Part shown: positions 10,741 through 22,588 of the stretch, in pieces
How the letters are laid out: the number at the start of each line of letters is the position of its first letter
Position numbering within the stretch: position 1 is the stretch's first letter
Origin: Tubulanus polymorphus
Taxonomy: Eukaryota; Nemertea; Palaeonemertea; Tubulaniformes; Tubulanidae
Length of the DNA: 64,000 nt
Assembly: GCF_964204645.1 (NCBI RefSeq)
Contig: NC_134026.1
Coordinates: 26,802,650-26,866,649 of the forward strand
Reading direction: 5' to 3'
The notes under the pieces: generated by a model
Seen by the model: the letters and a program-made list of their open reading frames with translations, nothing else
Databases searched by the model: none
Told to the model about the DNA's origin: nothing
Position numbers and translations under genes: made by a program

Positions 10741-12869
10741 GATAGCTACTGCCTTTTATTTGGATACGTAAATATATACGCTTTACACGCCCACCACATG
10801 ACCATACACCCATGTCCACCAGTAAACCCAACAACACTGTCCACGACCACTGCGTTGTCACTCAGTCGAGTCGAAGTCACTCAGTATAGTCTGCTGAATC
10901 TCTGAGCATGCGGAGTGACGGTAGCACTATCCCGTCCCCATATCACTATCATCATCAATGTCAAAATGTACTAATTACACACACAATTAAGAATTAGATC
11001 GCTTGGTATACCGACTAATACCCAGTTAATACAGTGCACCATCCTCTGAGTCCAAGTTTTTGACAAAGGAGTTTGCGCATCCCAGTCATGATAAATCATT
11101 AAATGAGATATTTTTGCCCAACAAAATAGATTTTGGAGATTGAAAAATAAACTTTGAGCTTTTTTTTCACATGGCTAATTAATTGAAGTTCATGATCATG
11201 GATATTTGATTATAGTACAAAATAAGTTAAAGCCATGTAGAGAAATGCTAAGAACATTATCTACCTTTTAAAAAAAAATCATGCAGTTTCGCATTGTGAG
11301 CACCAGATGGAAATACTGTAGATTTTTTACCACTCTTCATTGAGGCATTGAAAAATCTCCATCAATTATCATGTGTGAAACTTCGTTATATGAGATCTGT
11401 CCTTATATCTTTATCTTGTATTTTTGTTTGAAGATCTGATATGTAGACATGTGGAAAAAAGTCCACACTAAAGGGAAATTGAATATTTTAAATCATGTTA
11501 TTTTTAGTATAAGGCTTTTTTCGACAGCCCAAACATTACTGATTACTGATAACTGGCGGTTAAATACCATATTAACTGACATTTTAATTGTCACTATGTC
11601 AACTTTCCAATGCTTAAACTGTAATCAACTTAAAAGCAACGTGACCCCTGGTTTAAATCAACTTTATAAACTATTTCAATGTTTTACACTGGATTAGATC
11701 ATTTGATAGTTCCATCGTTTTTTTTTGCATAGAATATGATATTTCCTTACATGTTCGAATATACCTGATCATCATAGTGTGAATTTATTTCATATTTTCG
11801 AAACCAATTTACCGTTAGTTATCCATGTTTAGAAACCCAATACTGTTTATGAGTTTACTGTGGAGGTGGCTCAATTAATTGTAAACCTGTCATATGCAGG
11901 CATACAAAAATCTGGTTTGCAGTTCAATGGTCCCCAATTCTGGTGGGCTTAGTTTATAAACAACGCTATCTGTATTTAGACCATTAAGACTTATCTCCTG
12001 ATGAGTATCAGTTTTAGTCTGGCTAGGTTTCTAAGAAATCTTGTATACTGATGGGCTGCACTAAGCTCCAGGTGTGTTGAGTTGATTAAATCTGGTGATA
12101 TATAGGTTACCTCACAGTACCTGGAGCTAGGAGGCTGAGACACATGGCAAATATCTATTAAAAGTTATTGAAGTTTCAGTGGGTTGCTATATTTAGAAAC
12201 TTGAGAGCTCTTACACATCTGTTTAACTGTCATGGTATTTATCCTCTGCCTAAGCAGGGTCATTATTTATTCTAGTGAAAAGTTCATGTGTGGTTTCTGA
12301 ACTGGACCCATGCCTATTCTTGTCTCCAAAATTGAATTTTTACTTCTTTTGTGATTTTGATATAATTAAAAGTTCATGACCAGTGTTCACGTTGAGTAGC
12401 TGTTTACTCGAGCCAGACATTGATTTCAATGGAAAAAATGTTGAATTGAAAAAAATTTCAAAGCCCTGAAGACCCTGAACTGTAGTTAGCTTCAGGGGTC
12501 ATATTGGACCTGGACGTAGGCCAAATGCCTTGATTTGATATTTTAAAGATATCATAAAACTTGGGTGAATAAACTATGGAAGAATGGTATGAATGGTTGA
12601 TTAACTACAGTTTGTTTAGAAAGTGTGTGTAGCAGTGAGGTTGTAAAGGCCATAAGTATCATGACCTGGTCATTTGTGTAGCTTATTAGAGTTGGTAGTA
12701 AAGCGTGTAGTATTTTGTCCAGTCTTGTCAATGAAAATTATTCAGGCGCATTTCTCGGAAATTAGATATCATATTAGGGTCAATAATTTGATGATTTTTT
12801 TATGCTTATAAAACCGTTACATAACCCTTATTTTTTTTTTGATGAATTTCGATAATTATTTTTGACAGC
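10741..12869. other. Gene-poor AT-rich sequence
   Basis: No gene, RNA or repeat was recognised. Open frames are short (up to 82 codons at 11449-11697) and without motifs. Confidence 0.5.
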
Positions 12870-13030
12870 ACTACGTCATCAATATATCCGGGGTGGACTG
12901 GTTGCTCATCAATTCAATTCAATTATCGACATACTTAAATCCAAAATAACTTCATTAAATTACGCAATATATGTATTATTTTTCAAGGCTCCAATAAACT
13001 TTCAAGTTAATTTTCTTGTTTGGTTCATGC
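12870..13030. repeat. Diverged duplicate non-coding block, copy A
   Basis: The block begins with CTACGTCATCAAT (12871-12883), continues with a TCAATTCAATTCAATT run and AAATAACTT, and ends with AACTTTCAAGTTAATTTTCT. The same ordered segments recur in copy B 1.3 kb away. There is no ORF common to both. The block could be an old dispersed repeat or a duplicated regulatory element; the retained TACGTCA (CRE/AP-1-like) core is notable. Confidence 0.55.
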
Positions 13031-14168
13031 CTTATAACATATCTATCTGTTTGGTGTGTGGGAGGCAACCAAACTCTTGCAAGCGATGAAACATCATGAG
13101 CCTGCATCTGTCGGCTTATAGAATTATTTTGATTGACCTACATGTCAAAATGCTACTATATTCAATTCTGTTTATAAAGTGGGGTTTTTTATTTAACATG
13201 AGACTCGACTTGTGAGTCATGTTTATTATCTGTTATCGTGTTACCTGGTTTGGTACTTTTTCATCATTACAATGTTTGCTTGGGTCTAAAAAATCAATTT
13301 CATTGGGATCTATTAACGTATTCGAGCTACATTTAATCACCATGCTTCCTTGGCCAATCTGGATCCCCTGAGACAAGCGAATGACAAATCACTAGTGGAA
13401 AGATTGTCAGTGCTGATCAAAATAACATTTGCATATGAAAGGCATGTGTTATTTTATGATACGAACTGATGGTGTAAAGCGCCATTATTACCTTTCTCAA
13501 AGCTTCCAATTAACTTAAAATATGGGCGAGATTTATATTATAATGTCTGTCAGTAGCAGTTAGAAATAATGGTCATAGAAATTTAATGCATACAATTCAA
13601 TGGATGCGCAATTCAACCTGTAAGCCTAGGAAATTAGTTGAGATATAAGCAAATTTTAATTGCCCGTTTTGGAAAAAAGCCACACCCTGAAGGAAACATT
13701 TTTTAGCTGAAAGAGGGGTGTGTCCAGCATTTATTTGTTTGATCAATTAACGACTTTGAAAGGACATTAAGCCTTTAATTCGTATAGCTTCCATGCAGAT
13801 CACTGAATGAAATCAATGAGTTTTCATTTTTTGTTCGAATCTTTGCTATTCATTTTCTGGCTATGATATAGAGACATCTGTCGGTAAATGTTTGAACTAA
13901 AAAACATGCATTTGTTTACATGTTGGGCAGATATTCTTACATATCGGCTGAACTGCCTTAGATATTGATAACTGCGTGTACCTTGCACTATTTGAGGGGT
14001 TCTGTGTGAGTTGATGTACACTACCTCAAAAATAACAATTACAATTGTGAATATTGGCATCAAGTAATTGATTAAATTTCATGACTCTAAATTTCTATTT
14101 AATGAATTTCTATGTCTCTTTGATAATGAATTTTAATGGTAATTAGGATATTGTGTGAGTGGATATGT
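13031..14168. other. Spacer between the two duplicate blocks
   Basis: AT-rich sequence with no gene recognised. A 79-codon frame on the minus strand (13824-14063) has no motif. Confidence 0.45.
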
Positions 14169-14368
14169 ACTACGTCATCAATGTTGAGGCTAGTCTGGTC
14201 AATTGAATTGAATTCAATTGTCAAAATATTCAAAGTCAAAATAACTTAACCGATCCTTAAAATTATTATTCATATTGTATTTATTCATTGTCAGCAATAT
14301 AAAAGCGGCGTGTATGCGATATTTTTCAGTGAACTTTCAAGTTAGTTTTCTGTTTTAAATTGTTCATA
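14169..14368. repeat. Diverged duplicate non-coding block, copy B
   Basis: The block begins CTACGTCATCAAT (14170-14182), then has GGTCAATTGAATTGAATTC, AAAGTCAAAATAACTT and the end segment AACTTTCAAGTTAGTTTTCT, the same order as copy A. It has extra sequence in the middle (around GCAATATAAAAGCGGCG), so copy B is about 40 bp longer. Same orientation as copy A. Confidence 0.55.
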
Positions 14369-17300
14369 TATCAATAGTGAGACTGTATTTGGGTAGTTCA
14401 TCGTAATCAATGGAATATCTATTGATTATCATCACGAACGAGTACGATTTATTAAATCAGTTTGAAATTATATCTGGTTTATTCTGTCGAGGTGCATTCT
14501 CAAAAGAATTGTATTACCAATGACTAATTATTCAGATTATTCATAAATTCATTTACTGTCATACGCGCGCAGCGGGGGTTTGTGGGCTCAGTTCTGTTTA
14601 ACTTCCTGTAACTTGCGTGACACGATGCATTATAAACGCCGCTATCTTTACACAACAGGTTTATCCATCTATCAGAATAGCCGGTGATATTTGATAAATC
14701 AATCTTGATTTCCTCGATGTCATTACTCGATGCACTGTCTATAGTAATCGATCTTTTTCTCTTGATTATCACGGAAAACAATACTCGCGATCAATTACAT
14801 TTTCTCTACTGAAAATTCTGTTTAGCTTGGATGGAGTTTGGATATATATATACAAAAAAAGAATTTTAAATGCAGCTGTTATTTTATGATTTTTGTAAAT
14901 AGACACACCTGTATGATACATGGACTTGTCAATGAAAAATGTATCACAAACAAATACATATATATTCATGTAGACTCTTGTTTATATTCTTGTGCGCAGT
15001 TTTTGATATAGTACTAACCGCATAATGCTGCCATTCAGTTAAGATAAATTTTAGTTAATGGAAAATTTTTTATATTCTAGTCCAGCATATGTTTTTGCGC
15101 ATGTTGTCAGTGGGTGTTCAATTGATTTAGGATTTCGCAATATATGTACATGATTGCCTGATAATTATCATATCCAAACATCTGTGACATGAAGTGTGTT
15201 CTTATTTCCACATAAAATGGGAACAAACTGCATGAAGTTAATTGATCAGGCTTTTTAGAATTATAAAATGCTTAGAGTGCATCTGGAATAAACTGTGAAA
15301 AACGCAAAGCGCATAGCTTTCATTGGAGGTCATGTTTTCTTGTTACTTCCACCAAATGATATTGAAATATTCCTAATAGAATGAATAATTTTATTGTTTA
15401 AAGTTTTATATGATCCTCAAGCTAATGATGGTGGGCCCAGTTTATGGAAGGAACCATGGGGAACACTTTAAATTTATTTTCTTCATTTCTGTTCGTTTAT
15501 GGTTGAAACAACTGTCGAATTCACAAGGATGTGGTTTAAGGTAGTATTTCTGTATAAAATAGGGCCTATGGAAAGATGAATAAGGAATTCAGCGATAGAT
15601 ATGTCACATTTCTTAGAAAACTATTCAATTTATAATGCAGGAACTTGTAGTACAGGGCCTTTATTACCATGAATTAAATAGAGTAGGTGTCTTGATATTC
15701 ATTCCGATCTAAGAAATCTATTAAAACTGGTGGGTGGAAAAAGGAAGTATATGTTAGTACTAAAGTGTTTACCGATATCAAGGCTTTTGATAAGGGATCA
15801 ATAAATGACAGATTCTGCTTACTCGAATCCCTAAGGTTATCTTTTCCTGTACTTGTCGCAACCATAAACAAATTGAACCTGTGAGATTGTAGCTCGACAT
15901 CAGATATGTTTCGTATTCATAATCCACTATTTCATGGCATCTTTATTTCTTGGTAACTATGAAATCGCTCTGACAGAGTTTTATCCATGAGTGGGTTTTG
16001 CAGCACTGCACTGGGTGGCACTTTGTCAATGTACATTCTACGTGGGTCAAATGCTGGTCATAGTTCAGAGAGTGTCTATGATAATGATTTGTCGTAAAAC
16101 CGGATCTGACTTGATACGACCTTCTCTCCCTCAGGGAACCTTCATGGCAGGGATTTCGCCTATCAACCCTTGCTGGCCAGTTAAGAGCTATATACACATT
16201 TTCTCTCTCATTAAGTTTTATATCCTAAGTGCTCATGGAGTTTTAGTACATAGTAGATAATCAGATAATTCCAGCACTCGGTGCCCTTTTCTTCATCATA
16301 AACCAACTACCGGTAACTGCTAGCATTCTCAAGATGTGGCTATGCTGTTTTTGGGACAAATATTTTCAGAATTCATACATTCATAGCATAAGAACATGTG
16401 GATTCTGTAGGCATTCAAATTAATCGTTAGGATAGTGCAGAATAGCAATGTATATATAATGATCCTGGGAATGTCATAAATCGTACATTCCCTGTATTAT
16501 ATATTTGCCTTTTTCAACTTGGAGAATTAATTGGGCATGCAATGTAGCTCACTAACATGTATTTGGGCAATGGGCTCAATTGGAAATTTAAGTGACTGAC
16601 AATCTTAAACCTTGGGTATTACATGGTTGCTTACACTTAATATTGTGAACGCTACATTAGAGTGTGGGAAAATAATCCAGATTTTCTGTTAAAATGAAAG
16701 TAATTAGCAAAAAAAGAAATTTCACAGATTTGTATTAGATGATAATGATACAGTCAAACACATAAGTCGTCATGTTACAAGTCATATAATCACCTAGGTT
16801 ATAATCCAGTTTTTCTGACTTAAGTAGCACTAGCTCATGGAAGTCATAAAAAGTCATTACGTCCCAAGCTCTACGACAAACAAAAGTCTGAATGTAAAAT
16901 TGGATGAAATATAGGCTGTCCCCATTACGATACCTTAAATCTATGTTCTTTTCTAGACCAGTAAAACAGTTAAATATCGTGTAAAAGTTATGATTGTTAC
17001 CAGATTTTGAAAAAAAATATCAGCATGCAAATTGAACAGTTTAATCAGTATAACCTGCTGGATTATTCATGTAATCTGAAACTAACCATTGAACTATAAA
17101 AATGTATGATCCATTGCACTATCAGTATCAGCACTGATTAATCTGAACTAATGACATGTATTATTTTAATCTGTTATGGATGATGATGATGAGGATTATT
17201 ACACTGCTGGTTATTGAATAAATTTAACAGGTGTATAGTGCCCTGACAGGTGGCATTAGACACACATGCGAATATCTACAGCGGGGAGGAAACTGATGAC

Positions 17301-20148
17301 TAGAATAGCCAGGTGAATAAACTATACCATTCACTTCGCTTTTCAATCCATTCATGAATTAAACAACAGTATTGCACAATTAAACAACATCTGGCATGAT
17401 TTCCTTCCTCCTACTTTTGATAATAGTTGACCAATCTCTAAAGCGTGCAACCTATATTTGTTTTTCCCATCCCTGTAGTATTAGAACTAATATATTTGGA
17501 ATTTGATCATTTAGCATGATTATTAAACGTGTCATTAAACTTTTGCCAGTTATTCAGTAACTGTCTAAAAAATTACACGGAAGTCTTATCTGTAACTGAG
17601 GGGATGCACTTTTGATTGTAAATGCACTGCACATTGGCATTGCGTCAAATTCACCCAGTGGGTCAATGGCTTTTCCAGTGTGATTTGCCTGTTACCAAAA
17701 ATTCATAAAGACTATGAATTTTTGCTGTTACCTATTGATATTTTTGGCTACTCAATTTTGCACCAATTGCAAACGAACTTAGTGCCACACAGTTATTGCT
17801 AATGAGACGCTTGAAAGGACTATTGCATATAAACAGGGTTATTGAAATACAGAACTTACTGAATAATGATTTCTTGTTATAAGTCATATGTTACTCTATA
17901 TTTGTAAGTATAGAGATTGATTTACAATTGAACTTTTAAGAACTTGTCTTTTTAATGAGTTTTTCGTTATTGCCTTGCTACTGTAGTATTGCGTAGAAGT
18001 TATATATTTGTAAATCCAGTCCTTTGATTGTATTTGTAATAGGCACAGTTCTCTTATGTCACTTCTATTGAGCTAACATGTGAGCCATGCTTATGTTTCC
18101 AGTAAATACACCCTCCAGGTGTATAATTGCTCCAATTTCCACATTCTCTCTTGAGCAATCTCTTAAAATTTCTGTGGCCTATTGAATAGATTTGACAGGC
18201 ATCACTTGGACCACACGCCAGCTGCTAATAATAGAAATCATCCACACTAATTCAATACAGAATGATTTTAGAATCTGTATGTGACTTGAAGGATTATAAC
18301 ATCTCACATTAATGACGAACTGTTACATAATTTTTCTTGGGCATTTCATTGAAGAGCAAATTCCTTAGATTTGAATTGTGGATAAGGGTCAGTCATGAAA
18401 TTCATTCAGACATTCTTGTAGTAGTTTTAAGCTACGTTTACGATAAATGAAATGAAACCCTATTAATTTTGAAAAATCGAATGCACTTCAAATATCTATT
18501 TCATCATAAGAATGGAAGCTCATGCTAAAACAAAGCAGCTGGTTAATAAGTGGCAGGTAAAAGTACATGTAATTCAATACAGTTCGATGCCATTCAAATT
18601 TTTATATACGAAACATGTGTCCTTCACCGGCCTTGATACTCTTTTTAAAAGTTCGATCAACATGTACTTACAAAGTAGTTAAAAACGGCATGCCATGTTG
18701 ATGCTCGAATAGGAAGAGTCTTGATAAAAATGAGGGATAATTATTGACTGATTGTATTTAATTAGTATGAATAAGACCTATTAACATTTCTATGGATGAG
18801 TTTTATGACAGCCCAAATCAGATATTCAATAGCAGAAAGGCACACTCCGCGCACCAGTCAGCCACCTGTCATTCTTTGCACTTCGCTTGTGTTGCCATGG
18901 CTGTGGTAAGCCTGGCCTTAGGACTTCAGTTCAATCACCTCCCTGGTTCAATCACAGATTCTAAAACGCTTTAGAGTCAAACTTATTTGATTTGCCCAAC
19001 GAGCTTCTAGTTGAATTCCTACATTAAGTCTGTGGAAATCGATTTTCCAAGGCTAGGCACGATGTACATGTTTTTTGATAGGCATCAGTTATTTCTGGGA
19101 ATTTTTATTTGTACAATTATTCAATTGTATAATTGATTATGCAAACATTGGCGCTCTCTTCCATATTTTCTAATGTTTTTGAACAAACAATGAAGACTGA
19201 TTCATTCCATGGGCACCTAAATGCGTTAACAATTTAAAAAAAAAATCATTGACAAGCTGTTTCAAAGCCTTTCCAATAAATGAAACCTGTCAGTGATCAC
19301 AATGTGTGAGAGTTTTTTTTTGTATATTTTCCTATAGCAGAATAATTTATCAATCTTTCCATCTGTTTATTTTCTATTGAGTTAATTGTGTATTTCACTT
19401 TGGCTTGCTAATTGAGTTATGCTTATTCCATTATTCCATAACTTTTTCTGAATGTAATTCACAATTTGTGACATATGTTTTTAATATCTACTCGTCCATT
19501 CTGTTGTACGAAGCTTTTTGATATATCTGATTATGCTATACAAGATAACTGAGTGTTGTGCTTTTGAAAATTGCTGATCAGGCATTTTTGGTTTGGCGGT
19601 ACTAGACCTACTTGCTTTATATGATGGTTTTGCATGTTTTTTATTTGACTGTATGTTTTCATTATGACAGGTGTTTATGGTATACGATCATGTAATGCGA
19701 GTGAACCTAAGTTTTCCTAACATCAGCAATATCAGTTAATATAAAGATTGAATAGGTGGCAATCATCACTTTTGAGTGCGCAATGTAATTATCAGGATGC
19801 TGTTTAAATATAAAACAATACATACTTGTGCCTCAATTGCTTATTAATCGTTTTTATAATTCAACTGACTGCGTTTTCTATTACATGATTTGGTTACCAT
19901 CACCTGGACAAACTCGTGGTTCACTTAAAATTTTTGGAGTTACTTTTCAAAATTTCTGGCTGTCTTTTTGAATAACAATTGCTAATTGGGCTATCGAATT
20001 ATAACTAGCCAATTAATTAATTTATGGCTCATTGATAATTTCAATAGTACCCGTTCGTCACTGGATTTTAAACCAAATTGATTTTGTCTCTCTTTCAGAA
20101 AACAATATATTTTATAGATTTTATAATGCTTTAGAGCTAACTTCATGA
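14369..20148. other. Gene-poor AT-rich sequence
   Basis: No recognisable gene. A perfect 12-bp stem with a 5-nt loop lies at 17696-17724 (CAAAAATTCATA paired with TATGAATTTTTG). An open frame at 18792 runs into a consensus donor (GTG followed by GTAAGC) near 18905, but I found no partner exon. Minus-strand frame 14524-14781 begins without an ATG and is unassigned. Confidence 0.45.
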
Positions 20149-22588
20149 TTAGTCACTGCACTCAGGAGTTTGCAGCTGTATTATTTCTGCCTGAGCGGTG
20201 ACATTGTTCACAATTGCCGCAGTCTCGTATTTCCATAAAGATTTTTCTGGCAGGCCTTCGTTGGAAGTAAAAGACATGATCGATGGGGCAACCCGAATTC
20301 TATCAGATTGTCTCCTACTGTGATTAAACAACAGTGCATATTTAATTAGCAGACGCTGAACGAATGGTCTTAATGCATTGAGCACATTTTGTAATCGGTA
20401 CCTATTATCGATTCACTAAAGATAAGTGTTGGCTTCATGCTGATAACTCACGCGGCACGAAGCATGTCAAGAGTGTCTCAGAAATATTGATTTCCTGGAT
20501 GTATATTATCGTCGGAAATCTTTTTTTTTTTCATATAGATGACGACTTGTCCAGTCATTTCAATTCGATCTTACAACAATATTCAGTTAACGTATTATGA
20601 AGGTGTCCTTGGTATCTAGCTATACATTAGACTACCGGCCAACTCTGAGGATTTGGCCCTTCCCCTTTTCTGATACAATTCTCTTAATATTTGAACCAGG
20701 GTAGCAACAAAAATGATCAAAGGGATTGCACAGATGCCACCGACGTTACTAAATATCCTAGAAGCCCACCTAAATTTTTTCACAAAGATTTTATTGGAGA
20801 ACCATTTTTAAATTCTTCATTTCACAGGGGTTAGTTAGATTTATGAAAATGTGGAAAATTCAGCAAGTTTAAATTATGAAATAATCTGACAATTTTCAAA
20901 AATGAACAAACTTTTTTGTTTGTAGAAAGTCTTTATATCCTCTTTTGTGGAATATCCTTTCTGTTTTACCATTAGAAGTAGATAGATAGATTTTTGTGCT
21001 CCTCTTCATTGAGGCCTATTCTTAATGCTGTTTTCAAAATACTCTATTAAGAATATTCATGTTTTCACAGTTTTTTTTCAAACGATTTAAAAATAGGGAA
21101 ATTAGACTACTTTACCACTTTATACCATTCCTAAAACTGGACTCAATTCCGGTCAACTTATGGTGAAATATCATTCCATTCTGTTCAGTTGGACGATGAG
21201 CTCTCTTATATTGTTTTGTCAGGGTGTTCTGAATTCCTACTTGAAAATAGTTATGAGAGCCTGGATATCTGCTTAACTTCAATCATGTATATGTATATGT
21301 ATATCTATATGAATATATACATTTGTAACTGGGTTTGTCCCATACTGAAAGTTACAACAGGGTTTCTAGTTATTTCGTCATGAGTTGTTGATGTAAAGTT
21401 GAATTCAAACTTCCTTTGCGGCCATGTAGAGAGGAAAGCAGCCATGTAGAAAAAAAAGAAAGTCTGAAAAGGAAATATTAGAAACAGTTTTGATGCCCCT
21501 ACAACGCAAGTTATCGGAGAGAATGTATCTCAATTTCTATCGATTATTTCGGTAATTAGACTCATGTCAGATGTAAATGCATAAACACCCATTAGTGAAC
21601 TTGTTTAAATAGAATAATGACTGAATTTTGTTGACACGTTGAAGTATTTTTCGATGTTTTAAAAACTGTGCTGTTATTTCCTCATGCTTATGTCAGACTC
21701 GTTGAAATAACTAATGTGTTGATGATCAGTTTAATTATGCCTTACTGTTTCGCTTGGCCTCTTGTTTCTTGTGAATTGCCACGATTTGATGACTCTCCAT
21801 TGCTCCACTTCACTGGAGATCCTATTTTAATATTGCCTATTCTGCTCTTGAAATCGAGGTTGTACAAACAGCGTGGAAATGTGCTGTCCTCATCAGGACA
21901 GAGAGTACTAACGGCACACTTTTGGTCACACTCTTTCAAGTGAGCGAAACACATGCTTCGATCGAATTTTTTCTCTGGATAGAAGCAGATATTGCATAGT
22001 GCTTTTAGAAAAAAAAATTTCATCAGCTTTGATTAAACTAATACTAGATTCAGTCTTATGGATGATAAGACTGTGGCATGAAATTAGTTATGGTAAGACA
22101 CATTCATTGTCTGATCAGCAGAGCGCGTCCAGTGTTTATCGATCTGACTGTCAATTGCTGAAAGCGAGAAGGTCGTCAATTGCTCAAATTAACGAGACCT
22201 AATGTGCACACGCGCAATATCCTCCCGTCCGTTATGCCATTGAAAGACTCGCATGCAAACATTATCAAAAAAGAACTCATTAGTCTGTTTAAATTCGGGC
22301 ATTATTTCAGTTACCGTGGAAACCATTGTAGTGTCAGTTTTTCCAATTTCCTGTAATATCATTCCACCTGTGATTACGACGTGTCCAATGATGATGGAAT
22401 ACAATAGAAATTTATAAAGCCATGTCTTCCTTATTCTTATCAGCGTCGTAAAACTGTTATAGATAAGTTGAAAAATTACGCATTGACAGCAGGAGTAAGA
22501 GGATGTTGAACACCAGAGAGTGTTTGATCGCCGATAACAATATTCCCATTCGTTCCAGCCGCCTCATTTTTTCCCATAAATAATGCAT
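20149..22588 (-). CDS. Candidate three-exon gene: small secreted eight-cysteine protein, 177 aa
   Basis: Not a recognised gene; this is a model assembled by eye. Exon 1 (22588-22480) encodes 36 residues with a basic start and the hydrophobic core HSLVFNILLLLLSM, a plausible signal peptide, and ends at C followed by GTAATT. Exon 2 (22001-21746) follows a strong acceptor (T9-CTAAAAG) and ends at donor GTAAGG. It is cysteine-rich: C-x2-C-x11-C-x6-C-x3-C-x5-C-x9-C. Exon 3 (20317-20149) follows TTTAATCACAG and ends LQTPECSD-stop, adding the eighth cysteine and an N-V-T glycosylation sequon. Both junctions are phase-compatible (534 nt, 178 codons). The segment C-x6-F-x4-C-x6-C recalls the middle of a non-classical Kazal domain, but the N-terminal Kazal cysteines do not fit. 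Each piece alone is no longer than chance frames here; support comes from signal peptide, cysteines, splice sites and phase together. No polyadenylation signal was found close downstream. Confidence 0.35.

Noticed and set aside
14524-14781. 85-codon minus-strand frame with KRKR and a C...C...Y pattern
   Set aside because: It begins at TTG with a stop just before. The Cys pattern matches no domain I can name.
18792-18908. ATG-initiated frame running into a perfect donor (GTGGTAAGC)
   Set aside because: No acceptor-flanked partner exon could be identified downstream; a lone donor-like site is common by chance.
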